The position numbers were made by a program, and so were the translations under genes. From assembly GCA_001643675.2 (NCBI GenBank), contig LSRY02000015.1, positions 1,256,001 to 1,320,000 of the forward strand: a stretch of 64,000 nt of DNA, given 5' to 3'. The DNA comes from Monocercomonoides exilis. Its lineage: Eukaryota; Preaxostyla; Oxymonadida; Polymastigidae. Of this stretch, positions 1 through 17,679 are shown one piece after another (the stretch's first letter is position 1; every line of letters begins with the position of its first letter). The notes beneath the pieces were generated by a model, which had not been told where the DNA came from, made no database searches, and saw only the letters and a program-made list of their open reading frames with translations.

Positions 1-388
1 AAAAATTATAACTTCACATTGATTTATTCGATCAACTCAAGATGCATTAAAAGAAATATTTAACAGAGAATTAATAACTCTTATAAATTTGACGCAAAAT
101 TCACAAATTTTTAAAACAAATACCATAAACTTAACATATATTTTGTAATTAACTTTAAAATTGAAACAATTAAAATTTGTAAAAAAACATGAACAGGAAA
201 ATCAAAAATTACTTAAAATAACGTAAAAATTATAATGAAAATAAAAATTTCAACACAAAAAATAAAGAATGTTCGTTTTTATAAATACAACAGACAACTG
301 TGCGAGATTCGAAAAAAAAAGCACCACCGCAAATATTACAATAGAATAATACAACGAATAATAATATTTGATGATGAAAACAATTTCA
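1..388. other. AT-rich spacer, no gene seen
   Basis: Very AT-rich sequence at the left edge. A short open frame on the + strand near 235-513 is Lys/Ile/Arg-rich and lies partly antisense to the cyclin gene, so it is not called. I see no RNA gene or repeat here. It probably holds the 3' flank of the cyclin-box gene, which is read on the minus strand and ends at 389. Confidence 0.6.
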
Positions 389-1045
389 TCAGAATGAAAT
401 ATCAACGAATCCACATAAACTCAAATGCACCGGTCTTGTTGTTGAAGCTTTCACTCCTTCAAAAGGATTGCATAGCCTTGAAAAGATGCACTCATAAATT
501 TTCTCATCTATAAAGCAATCGTAATTTATTGCACGCAAGAACTCGCTTTCCGAAGCATTTATCACATTCAATTGAATATTAAAGTACTTGCTCCAAAAAT
601 TGTTCCAACAAGCATTGTCCCAATCTCTGATGTACTTAATAGCAATGATTACAGAGCACAAAATTACTGTTCCAACGTTATCTCGTGAAAATACTCCACT
701 TCTAAATGCCAATCTTTCACGAAAATCCCAGTGTACAAATTTCTTCAACAGAACAAACGAACAAATCAGTTCACAAACAGTAAATTTGCTGATGTTTCGA
801 ATAAATTTATACAGTTCAATGATTTCTTTTTGAGAATTTTTACCCGTTTCTGATAAAAACACTTTCCCACATTTCAATTTGTTCTCAGATTTTTGTGTAT
901 ATTCAGAAATGCTTAATGATAAAAGTTCCATTACATATTCTGACATATGCTCGATCAGTTCGCTATCAACAATTTGTTTCGAGCGAAAATTTACAAATTT
1001 AGCTCTACAATCCTTGGAAGAATCCATATTTCCTATTTCTGACAT
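389..1045 (-). CDS. Cyclin N-terminal (cyclin-box) domain protein
   Basis: A 218-residue protein in one exon, start ATG at 1045-1043, stop TGA at 391-389. The middle (about residues 60-185) has the pattern of a cyclin box: a helix with FIRNISKFTVCELICSFVLL followed by VILCSVIIAIKYIRDWDN, then a helix ending FLRAINYDCFIDEKIYE. The Lys of AIKY and the downstream ASESEFLRAINYD stretch match the usual cyclin 'K...E' geometry and the E-x-x-x-L-x-x-L/I-x-Y/F-D motif. Its length and single cyclin fold resemble PHO80-type (cyclin Y/P/U-like) cyclins, which pair with a CDK. Which CDK it would bind cannot be told. It is divergent from the SET-domain gene at 1753. Family call is fairly firm, subtype is inference. 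Confidence 0.75.
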   Translation of the reverse strand: MSEIGNMDSSKDCRAKFVNFRSKQIVDSELIEHMSEYVMELLSLSISEYTQKSENKLKCGKVFLSETGKNSQKEIIELYKFIRNISKFTVCELICSFVLLKKFVHWDFRERLAFRSGVFSRDNVGTVILCSVIIAIKYIRDWDNACWNNFWSKYFNIQLNVINASESEFLRAINYDCFIDEKIYECIFSRLCNPFEGVKASTTRPVHLSLCGFVDISF

Positions 1046-1752
1046 GTTTTGTATCTTTATTCTGCAAAGTTAAAAAAAAAATAATATGCCATTTATGCAA
1101 AATATAAAAAGCAAACTTTGCGTTTGATTGTTTTAAACAAGGCGTTGAGCTTTCAACTCTCACTATTCTTCTTGGTAGCATCATATGTCAAGCACAAATT
1201 TTTCGAAAAATTATTCTACAGATGAGATTATAAATACCCATATTTTATTATTTTTCTTTTTTATCAATAGAAATAATACTAAATTGGGAATCCGGTTATT
1301 TCCGAATGTTTGAATGATTTCAAAAAATTAAAAAAATTCTGGAGCAAAATTGAAATTAGAATGATTACGTCGAAAAAAAGGAATTCATTAATGACAAAAA
1401 ATCCATCAATTGAATAATTTCAGTTCAATTGTTTGTATGTTTTCAAACTGAAATAAAAAAAAAGTCATTGCAGAAATGAAATTCTAGCATTGCTTGGTTG
1501 AAAGCAATAACATTTTCTAAATGATTTTGTTTTCAAATTATACATTATCGTGATTGCCAATTGGTCAGCTTGAATGACTTTTTTTTAACCACTTCTTTCA
1601 TAAAAGAAAAAATATATATATCAATCAATTTTTTTAAAAGAAATAATATTTTCCATATGAGCAAATTTCATTTTCGTGAAATCCAAAAAAAAAAAAAAAA
1701 TAGACAACAAAGATAAAACTATTGAAAAAAGTTAACCTTTATTAATTTATTA
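1046..1752. other. Divergent intergenic region
   Basis: About 700 bp of AT-rich DNA between the start codons of two divergent genes (cyclin on -, SET protein on +). It must hold both promoters. I see A/T homopolymers, including a 16-base A run near 1686-1701, but no motif I can name and no coding frame. Confidence 0.55.
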
Positions 1753-8124
<6,372 letters not shown>

Positions 8125-8988
8125 AAGAAAAACAAGAAGAAGCAGAACGAAGAAGGAGAGAAAGAAGAAGGGAAAGAGAAAGAGAAAGATGACAAAGAAC
8201 ATTTGGATGAAGAAGTGAAAGAGAAAGAAGAAAAGAAAGCAGAAGAAGAATTGCAAGAGAGTTCCTCTTAAACATGTTTTAACGATATAACAGCAGGAAT
8301 TCATTCTAATGATATAGAAAAGTAGTCACCATAATAATAATAAATTATTTAAATGATTTTCTCCATTTCTATATTGTTCCTATTTCTCTCTCTCATTCTC
8401 TCCCATAATATTTATTTATATTTAAATAATATAAAAAAATTTTTTTTATTTTGATCTTTTTGCGTGCATTGCATTGTGTATATTTGATTAGAAAGGCAAA
8501 CGAAAGAGTGGACTTGGGCATACCATAACACATGTTTTATATATTTTATATAATATAATCGTTTCCCGCTTTGGTTTTTTAATTTTTTAGAATATATTTA
8601 TTTACATCATTTTTAATTTTTGTTAAATTGATGGAGCTGCTTTTATTTTTAGAAAAATGTTGTAATATTTTGCAATTGAAAGAATATTTAATGTGAAAAT
8701 TTTCTTTTTTTTTTTCAATTTAACATTCAAAAAAATAAATAAACAACAAGTTTTATGCTTTCAAAAGCAATATCAAACATTTACAAATAAAAAGATTTAT
8801 TATTCAAGTTGAGTTTTTTCCAGAAAAACTTGTTTGATCATAAATAAATATAATTATTTATATTTTGTTTAAAACATATAACAAAAATCGAAATATTCTT
8901 TCAACGAATATGATTTTTGATAAAAGAATATAAAGTTCATAATTTCTATTTTTTCTATTAACAGTTTAGACAAAATTGCACTTTAATA
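8125..8988. other. 3' flank of SET gene and AT-rich spacer
   Basis: From 8125 to 8271 the sequence is purine-rich and continues the SET-gene reading frame for 48 codons to a TAA at 8269-8271. From about 8280 to 8988 it is AT-rich with poly-A/T runs. I see no further gene, RNA or ordered repeat. Confidence 0.5.
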
Positions 8989-9149
8989 ATGAAGAAAAAT
9001 AAAAAAATGAAAATTATTGTTGAAACCAGTGTTGATGGATTCTATTTAAAAATCAGAAATTTAAAAACACAGAAACAAACAGAATTACCTATTTTTAAGC
9101 ATTTTGAAGATATAACTTTTTTGAATGGAATGCCCATACTTCAAAATTG

Positions 9150-11382
9150 ATGTTATCACCAACACGAAAACTCCTTAAATCTCCTTCACTTTCATCGCAA
9201 AGAAGCGAAAGTGGTTCTCAATCTAATGTTGACGGATTTTCAATACTTCCTATTTCGGCTATATCCACTTACACTCCACGTAACTGGGCAATAAAAGGAC
9301 GTTGTTCATTTATTCAGCCAATTCGAAATTACAAAGGAAAAGATGGGAACCCTGGTAAGTGCGGGTCTGTTGATGTTATGGATGAGTCAGGGTCAATTCG
9401 GCTTACAATGTTTAATCAAGTTTGAAAAATAATTCAATTATTTTTATTCAAATTTTTAATTTCTCTTTTAACATCTTTGCAGCAAGTTGATACACATTAC
9501 GCAAAATTCATTGTTGGAAATGCATATATAATAAGCAAAGGAAACATAAAACAAGGAAATAAGATGTTTTGCAAATCGGATTATGAGATTACAGCAACCC
9601 AAGACACAATCGTTCAGGAAACAGCAATTGATGATTCTATGCCAGATAGATCCCAAAGCTTTATTCAAAGGTTTGCATTTGGATTTTATGTGACCCATTG
9701 GAAATTTGCTGTTTTTTCAAAAGCCTTTCACATTTATCAAATCATCGTCTCACAGGAAATCCTGTGGATATTATTGGGATTGCTTTGAAGATTGAAGAAC
9801 CATCAACAGTCAATGTCAAAAAAGATACACAAAGGTCTTTAACAAAGCGAATTATTACGCTTTGCGATGATTCTATGTGCGAGGTAAATATTAATAATTT
9901 TTATTTGTTATAATTTGTTAATAACGTTTTTTATCGATTTTGTATTGGTTTTTGATGCTTAGATTGACGTTACGCTTTGGAATGAGAGAGCAGAAGAATT
10001 CTCCGGAAAAGAAGGCGATGTAATTTGTGTTGAGAATGGTAAAGTTGGAGATTACCAAGGATTTCGTGTGATATCAACTGGATCTCAATCACAAATTGAT
10101 GTGAATCCCACTGGATTATCAAGAGCAGAGGAACTGAAAAAATGGTTTTATTAATTTCTAATGTTTATATGAAAATGTGATATTTTTTGGAAAAAATTGT
10201 TTTGTATCAATTGAAAATTTGAATGTCTTTCTTTCTTCATGTTTGCAATTTTGAAATGTTTAGGATGTCTACTTTAAATGTCGGAAGAGATGCTTTCTCG
10301 AAGATTGAAGGCACTGCCCCAAAAGGAGAAAAAGGTGAATCTCGCCCAGTTATTAATGTTTCTGCTGAACAGCTTTTGGTTTGCTTACACTTTTCTTAAA
10401 TCTTATGGTGAATGAAATATATTTTTCATATTTTTCCTTCTTGCCTCGTAATGTTGTTTTAATGGATATTGGCCACATTTTAGGCTTCTGATCTGGGACA
10501 TGACGAAAAACAATCAGATTTTATCTCTTTCACTGGATGCATTACAAAATATAAGAGATCATCTCTTTGGTTTGTCTTTAATGTTTCAAATATTTGATGA
10601 AGCTCATTTTATATAAATTTATTTATTTATCTTTGAATCATGAATTTAATTTTAATAATTTGATTATAGGTATCTGGCTTGCCCTAAAACAAACTGCTAT
10701 AAAAAACTTGCTTCGCCAGATGAAGAGCAATGCAGCTGTGGGCACAATTTCCTGCGCGACGGACCGCCAAAGAATAGATTCATTCTTTCTTTGATGATTT
10801 CTGACTCAACAGGCGCGTTTTGGGTAAGGTATGAATCTCATTGTTTTTGATTGAAAGTTATTTTTTTATTTCAAATAATTATTTTAATGTGTTTATTATT
10901 TGAATTTGTTTCTGTTTAACTTGTATTAAAACATATTATTTTAATGATATTTTTTTGTGAATTAACCTAATGAATGATATTAAATATGGTGATGTCAGTT
11001 GTTTCAATGATGTGGCTGAGCAACTGCTTCAGCACAATGCTGATGAAGTTGCTGCTTTGGTTGATGAAAATCCGAATGCTATTGATGATCTCTTCGCTCC
11101 TGTTCTTTTGAAGCAATTTTACTTTAGGATTAGAGCAAGAAAACAGACTTCTACAATAAATGGTTTTGATTTTTAATATATATTTTTTCATCGCAATTTT
11201 TTTTTGTTTGTTTGTTTGTTTGTTTTTTTATTTATTTATTTGTTGAAATTTTCTATTTTTTGTAATGTTCATTAGATGAAATGCGTATTCAATATACAGT
11301 TAGTCATATGAGTCCATCCAACCACGTTACACGATCAAAAGAGTTGCTTTCTATCGTTAAAAGATATGGCTACGAAGTGTAA
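9150..11382 (+). CDS. RPA1: Replication protein A large subunit (RPA70-like), DBD-A/B/C
   Basis: Binds single-stranded DNA in replication, repair and recombination. Nine exons keep frame: 9150-9419, 9483-9670, 9724-9883, 9963-10144, 10264-10378, 10484-10569, 10670-10828, 10999-11162, 11276-11382 (476 residues). DBD-A starts near NWAIKGRCSFIQPIRN (about 45-60) with DESGSIRLTMFNQQVD; DBD-B includes NPVDIIGIALK and VTLWNERAEEF; DBD-C has the zinc ribbon CPKTNC (C338, C343), then CSCGH (C355, C357, H359), and ends with the FRIRARKQT...NDEMRIQYTV strand typical of the RPA70 C-terminus. The N-terminal DBD-F protein-interaction domain is not present: only about 40 Ser-rich residues precede DBD-A. 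The ATG at 9150 is my choice; the frame is closed by TGA at 9105, and a missed upstream exon is possible. A donor-like GTAAGT straddles the stop, so a further tiny exon cannot be excluded. Confidence 0.9.
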
Positions 11383-11639
11383 GTACTTTTATTCTGCGAC
11401 ACATCTTATGCAGTTTACCAAAATCGGACTGTAATTAACAATCGATAATAAAAGTTTTTTTTTTTTTTTATTTATGTTTTCATTCTTCTATCTCTCTATT
11501 TTTATCTTCCATACCCAGTTCATTCCATCTCATCTCATTTTTTGAATTCTATTTTATTCTTTCTTTTTAAAAAATATTGAAAATTACAGTTTAAATAAAA
11601 TTTAACTTAAAAATTAACTTCACAAAAAAATTGCCGATT

Positions 11640-12555
11640 CTATTTTGATGATGGAGGAAGAAAAGGTTCGTGGCAAGCTGCATATAGCCTATCAACCTTT
11701 GTCTTCCCCATCATCGGTAACAATGAATAAAAATCTTTTGAAGAATCGAAGATATTACTTAATGTCTAAAGCAAAGCTGTGAAAAGAAAAAAAATCAAAA
11801 CCAAACAAACCCCAAAAGCATGAAGCAGTCGATGGGCATCGTGTTTCGTAATTGAAGGTATTGTTGTTAAACAATCAGTTGCCTTTGCGAAAGCGCCTTC
11901 GCTTCCTTTCCCCATTATGACATCGATCCCTCTTTGCTGAAGAGCCACTAATTTTTCAACATGATTTGCCATTTGCTCATTGCTATTGAAATATATATAC
12001 ATCAGAACAAAAAGAAATAAAAGAAAAGAGAAAAGGAGAAGGCGAAATAATCCAGAATTCACAGTAATACGAGTGTAAAAAAATGAACCTCCATGCTAGC
12101 AGAAGCGAAATATTTTCTTTTACCCCAAGAATATTTAACTTTTTCAGTGCATTATTTGCGTTCACATCATTGGTATCAATCAAACATAACAGATAACGAG
12201 AACGGTATGGAAATGATGCGTGACTAGACTTACTTGAAGAATGAAGAAGTTCGTCAACACGTTGTTGGAGATACCGAGGGTTTCGTAAATGAAAACGAAG
12301 ACTTATAAACAGCGCACAAACATGTTCTCCGATAATAAAATCAGGGATAACCGGCTTATACTCAATTTTACATTGTTTTATATAAGATAAAAATGGATTT
12401 CCTTTCTGCCTTAAGCTTGCAAAAAGCGTATTTTTTGGTGGATGAAATGGAAGAGTTAGAGAGAATAATTCTGGAACAATTGTGGCCTATTTATTTTTTT
12501 GGAAAAAAATACATTTATGCAATAACTTAAAATAATTTTTATAAGCCTCTTCCAT
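11640..12555 (-). CDS. ERCC1: ERCC1/Rad10-like structure-specific nuclease subunit
   Basis: Partner of XPF in nucleotide-excision repair. Three exons are clear: 12089-12486, 11811-11982 and 11640-11765 (231 residues). The central domain shows LRQKGNPFLSYIKQC, then VIPDFIIGEHVCALFISLRF, and LIDTNDVNANNALKKLNILG, all colinear with ERCC1. The C-terminal helix-hairpin-helix pair follows: ATDCLTTIPSITKHDAHRLL, then FGTLSNIFDSSKDFYSLLP and a terminal CHEPFLPP, as in human ERCC1. Introns are 45 and 106 bp. The first exon is unresolved: an ATG at 12555-12553 is in frame with the conserved part, but a TAG at 12489-12487 stands directly before the first conserved exon and looks like an intron acceptor (AAATAG). 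No GT donor gives a clean join. The span to 12555 is therefore tentative. It converges on RPA1. Confidence 0.88.
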
Positions 12556-12633
12556 CCTTCCAAAATACTTCAAATAAATTATATATAAAATATAAAAAAA
12601 AAATTATATAACTATAATAGAAAAGGTAAAGTC

Positions 12634-13986
12634 CTATCTTTTTTTGAACTCGCCTGAAAATAGCTCATCATCTGTTGTATCTCCTTCGTGACTTCTATTC
12701 TTATTTTCTTCTGTAATATCATCATCATTAACAGATTCATCGCTTGACTCTTCTTCCTGTTCCTCTTTACTAACTTCTGTTTCATCATTATTCGCTTCAA
12801 CTTTGTTTTTATTTTCTTCTTTTTTTGATTGTGTTTTGCTTGATTTTGTTTTTCTTTTTCCTTTTCGAGTTACAACTTCAGATTCTTTTTCATTTTCTTT
12901 TGTTGAACTTTTCTCAATTTTTTCTTTTTCTTTTTGCACTCGTTCTTTGTCTTTGGATTGCGCAACTTTAAGCTTACGCAAAATCGCAGTGTTCACTGTA
13001 ACTCCCCAACTCTGAAATTCTTTTTGCATTTGAGCAATCTGGAATAAGCAAACATCTTTTAATCTTTGTAACTTTTCGAAAGGAACTTTTTGTACAACTT
13101 CCAATGAAGGAAGTGTAAAGTTTTTGAGCATATCTGCAGAAGGCAATGAAGATAATGAAGAAGAAGAAGAAGAAGAAGAGGCTGATGAATTTGCTTTTGA
13201 TGATTGAGGAACTGATGACATTGAAGCGCTTGGAGTGTGAGATCTTGATTTTCTCGTCCGTGGTAATGAAGACAAAGTCGATGTTTGAAGTTTTGGTGTT
13301 GATGGACCTTGTGTGTTTGAATGTCTTAACGGTGAAAGTTGAAGCGATCTTTTTCGTCTCGAAGCAGATAATCTAATTGTTTTTGTTTCTTTTTCTTTCT
13401 CGTAGGATTTTATTCTAGAATTTGAAGCTAACGAAAATTGAGGAGGAGCTATCCCAAGAGAAATTGCTGGTAATAATCGAAATGGATGCACAGACTCAGG
13501 ATCTCTGAAAATAACTGTTTAGAAAACAAAAAAGAGATGGAACAAACTTTTCCACAAAATCAATTGCAGTTGCAGAAGAATAAACAACATCAAGAATAGG
13601 CCTTTTAAAATTATCTGAAAAGCTATTTGAGATTTACCAATTATTTCTCAGAGAAGAAATTTCACACTTTTCCACCTTCTTACTCAAATTTATCAGTTCT
13701 TCATTTCCTGCTGCCCATTCCACTTCTCTAGCTGCAACAGATGTTGGGATATTAAATGCATCTTTTATCATTTCTAATGTAACGGTTTGGTTAAATGTTT
13801 GAGTTGATGTTTGAGCACGGAATGCTTCACAAAGATATGAAAAAGCTGACAGCTCTGATTGATGCAGCTGTAAAGACGCTTCTTCATTAGTAATCTTTGT
13901 TTTTGAATCTATAATAATAAGTTATTTTTTTTTTAATTAAACGTTGCATTTTTGAAATGAAGCAAAAAAATACCACGCGTGATCAT
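12634..13986 (-). CDS. Unrecognised charged nuclear-type protein, four exons
   Basis: Hand-built exons 13974-13986, 13684-13908, 13548-13614 and 12634-13504 keep frame through three introns (GTATTT...TAG, GTAAGA...CAG, GTTTGT...CAG), giving 391 residues from ATG at 13986 to a TAG. The first about 125 residues look folded and helical (LHQSELSAFSYLCEAFRAQ; TLEMIKDAFNIPTSVAAREVEW; RPILDVVYSSATAIDFVEKD). The middle is Ser/Arg/Pro-rich with SRRKRSLQLSP-type sites and a poly-Ser run. A helical stretch around VVQKVPFEKLQRLKDVCLF precedes a Lys/Glu-rich tail (KGKRKTK, then acidic). The style suggests a chromatin or nuclear scaffold protein, but I do not recognise a family. It ends 78 bp upstream of the tentative ERCC1 start on the same strand. 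Confidence 0.65.
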
Positions 13987-14923
13987 AAATTTGAAAGAAT
14001 GGGTGTTATATTTTTTGATAAAAAATTATTTAAAAACAACAAAATTTCTTTTATATCTTTATGTGTAATTTTTTGAGTATTTTACCATGAATGATAACGT
14101 ATGAATGATTATTATTATATATGAAAGCTTTTTCTAGTAAATCATTTTCGATAATTTTCAAATTTATTATTAATTCATTTGTAAAAATTATAAACCACAT
14201 GAAAATAATGACTCTTAATGCTAATCGAGAGGTTCTTTTTTTTTTCTTTTTCTTTTCTTTTTCTTTTTCTTTTTTTTTTTGTTGTTGTTGCTGCTGTTGT
14301 TGTTATTGAGGGAAAATTGTAAAAAAAATATTCTCGTGCAGCTTCATAGACTATTTTTTGAATGGAATGGAATGAGTATTATTCAGTGTTCATTTTTTAT
14401 CAATCATTTCCATCTGCTCACAAAGAAAAATAATATTGAGCAATTTTTCATTTCGGAAAATACACCAAAAATCATTCAAAATGAGAAATTTTATCAATCA
14501 AATTAATGAATCAGCAAACAAAATATTAATATTTTTATTCTATGTTAATAATTTGAATTCGAAATGAAAATTTTTCATGTTTATTATAGGAATAAAAATA
14601 ATTAAAAATTCTTGAAATTTTCTTGAAAAAATAAAAAATTTCAAAAAATTTTCTATCGTACGAAAAAATAATAACAACACACAAAATAATTTCAGATTCA
14701 AAAGTGAAAAACTGATTTACACGAAATTTCTTGACAGAGTGAATAAAGTATTGTTTGTTTTTAACAATTATAAATTCGAATGCTAAAATTATTATTTCGT
14801 TAGAAAATATTATTAATTCGTTTGCATAATATTTATTAAGAACGCAAAAATTCTCATTTTGAATAATTTTTGGTGTATTTTTTGAAAAAAAGAAATAATT
14901 ATCATTATGATGATTCGATATAT

Positions 14924-15182
14924 ATGGGTGATTATTTTTGAAATCATAACTTTTTTCGGGGTATAAATTTTTCTTAGATTGTTAATTTTTTGGAAGAGAA
15001 TTTGTGTTCAAAAGAAAAACTCATCACAACTGGTTCAATAATAATAGTTTCAGCACTTATAAAGAAACTGGTGTCTTTTATTGGTCTTTTCATTTTTCAG
15101 TGTTCTTTTTTTGATATTCGAAGGAAATTTTCGAACCGATCTTTTTGATTAAAGAAATATGTTTTCAAAAATAATCACCCAT
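14924..15182. mobile_element. MITE-like element A with 20-bp terminal inverted repeats
   Basis: The left end ATGGGTGATTATTTTTGAAA (14924-14943) is repeated exactly in reverse complement at the right end (15163-15182). The 259-bp unit has no coding capacity, which fits a small nonautonomous DNA transposon. I cannot define a clean target-site duplication. Its ends resemble those of element B next door. Confidence 0.6.
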
Positions 15183-15183
15183 T

Positions 15184-15425
15184 TGGGTAATTCTTTTTGA
15201 AAAGTCGCAAATGTTAAATTTTCAAATAAATCTAAAATTTCATATTTTGCTCAAATTTCTGTTTCAGCTCACAAATCTCCTCAAGAATGTTTGAAATAGC
15301 ATTTTCAAGAAATAGATTCCATGTTTGTGAAGTTTGTTGCATGTTAACAAAAATTTGAGCAAAATATGAAATTTAAGATTTATTTGAAAATTTAACATTT
15401 GCGACTTTTCAAAAAGAATTACCCA
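15184..15425. mobile_element. MITE-like element B: near-perfect 80-bp hairpin
   Basis: Two 80-bp arms (15184-15263 and 15346-15425) are reverse complements with only about two mismatches, around an 82-bp loop. The ends read TGGGTAATTCTTTTTGAAAA, related to element A (TGGGTGATTATTTTTGAAA). No coding capacity. A transcript across it would fold into a long hairpin. Confidence 0.65.
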
Positions 15426-16652
15426 TTTGTTTCTTAAAAACTATGTTAGTGATAAGATTCGCAATACTGACCAACGAAAGAGAAGTTTTTTGAAATGCAG
15501 ACGAAGCAAATAATAAATATGAAAACATTAATTAAAGTGATAATTTCAGGAAACGTAATTCTTTTAACAAAAAATAAAGTTTAATATTTGTTATATTTTG
15601 TAATAATTTATTTCCTGATTTGATCAATGATGAATCCATTTTTCAACTTCTTTCAACTTTCTATTACAAATTTTCTAGATTCTTAGAAATAATAATTCAT
15701 TAAACATCTCCAAAATTCATTTTATTGGTAATTACAAAAGTTTTTGCATAACTGTTTCCACGAAAAAAAAACATGCAACTTCAAAAATAATCATACGAAT
15801 GGGTGAGAATGTTTGAAATAATGTTTTTTCTATTAAATAATTCGGATTGAAATTTCATTTTTCATATTTAAAAAAGAACGATGCTCAGAGATAATGATAT
15901 ATTTTGAAATTATTTTCATTAATTCATTACAAACGTTGGCTTTTCAAACAATTAAATTCCATTCAACATTTTCATGAAAATATCCTTGCCAGAACATGAA
16001 GATTTAAAAAATTCGTACGTCGAAATATCATTTTTTGATTTCAAGAATCATCACACTTAACGAAAAGAATTTACTGATCATTTTTGAAATCAATCTTTCA
16101 TTTGAGATCAGATTATAAATTTTTCTTCAACTGGATAGTGAAAATTAATTTGCTTTTGAAAGAACAATTGATAAGCAAGAATACATTTGTGCTTTGCGCT
16201 TTTTTAAATATTCTTTTGTAAAAAAAATATTTTGATTAAAACTCGAACGAACGAAGGATTTCAAAATAGATCAGCCAATTACGCACTTCATGATTATTCA
16301 AAAAATACTGGAAACTTACAAACATGATTTTTTTAATATAATTAGTATTCTTCTTTCTTTCTTTTTTAAAGTTGGAAATTTTCCTGTGACAAATAAATGA
16401 AACAAGCATGATAATTCTTTTTTTATTTTCAAAGGTTCAAAAATCGAAAATTTGCAATCTCTGAAAAAAATACAGAATCCAATCAATTTTAAATAAGGCA
16501 AGAACTTTAAAATTTCACATAAATTGATAAAAAATAAACAAGTGAAATTTTCATGATAACAAATGTTTGCTGTTAAAAAGATGGTAAAAAAATACACATC
16601 AATTTGTTAATCAAATTTTGGAATAATAAAAAATTATTAGTAAGCGATCAAG

Positions 16653-17392
16653 ATGCAAAAGCCTGGAGATTGGAACTGCCCAGTATTATTTATAGATTTA
16701 CGTGTTGATAAGATATAATGCACAACTTTTACACAATATCATTTTTCAGAATTGTCAATTCATGAATTATGCACGAAGAGCAACATGCTTTAAATGTGGA
16801 GCGACAAAAGATGGTTTAAAACCATCTTCCTCCACAGCCCATGAAGTTCCTCGTGCACCTGTAAAAACACGTCCAGGTGATTGGTTTGATTATATGCTCA
16901 TATTTAATACAGGAATTTTACTACAAACTTTTTCAATTTACTGTTTTTGATCCTAAATCTTCAGGATTTGCTCTTCATGTGGTGGAATCAATTTTGAACG
17001 TCGATCCTCTTGCTATAGTTGCGGGGCTCCAAAGATTGGAGGTTTTGCAAGAGCTCCAAGACGTCGCATTCAACAAAGAGAAGGAGATTGGATCTGTGAT
17101 TCTTGCAAAGCTCACAATTTTGCGTTTCGCGATTCATGCAGGCAATGCTTTGCAAAGAAATCTCCAACTGCTCGTGTTGTCACTGGAGAAGAAGCACGAG
17201 AGGGCTATGTTGCAAGAGAAGGAGATTGGGAATGTAATAAATGTAAAGCTGTATGTATTTATTTTTATAAATTTATTTAAATACATTTTTTATAATGAAA
17301 ATGAAATGTAATTTTATTTTTTGCATATATTTTACAAGAAAAATTTTGCATTCAGAACTGAATGTTTCAGTTGTAAAGCTCCAAAAGCCTAA
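16653..17392 (+). CDS. Four-finger RanBP2-type zinc-finger protein
   Basis: Exons 16653-16682, 16750-16883, 16965-17250 and 17339-17392 splice to 167 residues. Four copies of the RanBP2/Znf265 finger fill the protein: GDWNCPNCQFMNYARRATCF (5-24), GDWICSSCGGINFERRSSCY (53-72), GDWICDSCKAHNFAFRDSCR (95-114) and GDWECNKCKAKNFAFRTECF (141-160), each with W-x-C-x2-C-x3-N-x6-C-x2-C. Fingers with this exact GDW...N(F/Y) layout (ZRANB2, TEX13, plant and trypanosomatid relatives) usually bind single-stranded RNA with GGU, others bind ubiquitin. RNA binding is favoured by the Arg/Phe-rich middles, but this is family inference. Linkers are short and basic. Introns of 67, 81 and 88 bp interrupt fingers 1, 2 and 4 near their first Trp or Cys residues. 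The frame, family pattern and stop all agree. Confidence 0.92.
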
Positions 17393-17679
17393 ATTAACGA
17401 TACAATTCACAAAATTTTAATAAAGAAATTAAAGAATGAATAAAAAAAGAAAGATATAGTTTTGACTCTTTGCTTCAAACAAACAATCCTCACGTGCTTT
17501 TTGATGACAAATAAATGATTAAGGATATCAGCTGATCAAAAGTGCGTTTGTGGGTTAAACTTCCTAAATATCTTCTTAAAACAAAAACAGGCATCAATTC
17601 AAAGCATAATATTACTTTGTGTGCAATTCCTTTAAGAATTATTCTTTCTTTTTCAATAATTCTTTTGCCTTGAAAGAAT

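Larger units (their letters stand above)
13987..16652. other. Gene-free AT-rich region with inverted-repeat elements
   Basis: A 2.67-kb stretch with no supportable gene. Open frames are short and Phe/Ile/Lys-rich, as expected from AT-rich noncoding DNA. It contains a poly-T/TTTTC tract about 14233-14280 followed by a GTT/GCT run, and two inverted-repeat elements listed separately (14924-15182 and 15184-15425). Fragments similar to their ends recur near 15782-15811. Confidence 0.7.

Noticed and set aside
8989-9152. 53-codon + strand frame whose TGA overlaps the RPA1 ATG.
   Set aside because: No family match, AT-rich and Lys-rich, and no splice route joins it to RPA1. It could be an upstream ORF, but there is no support.
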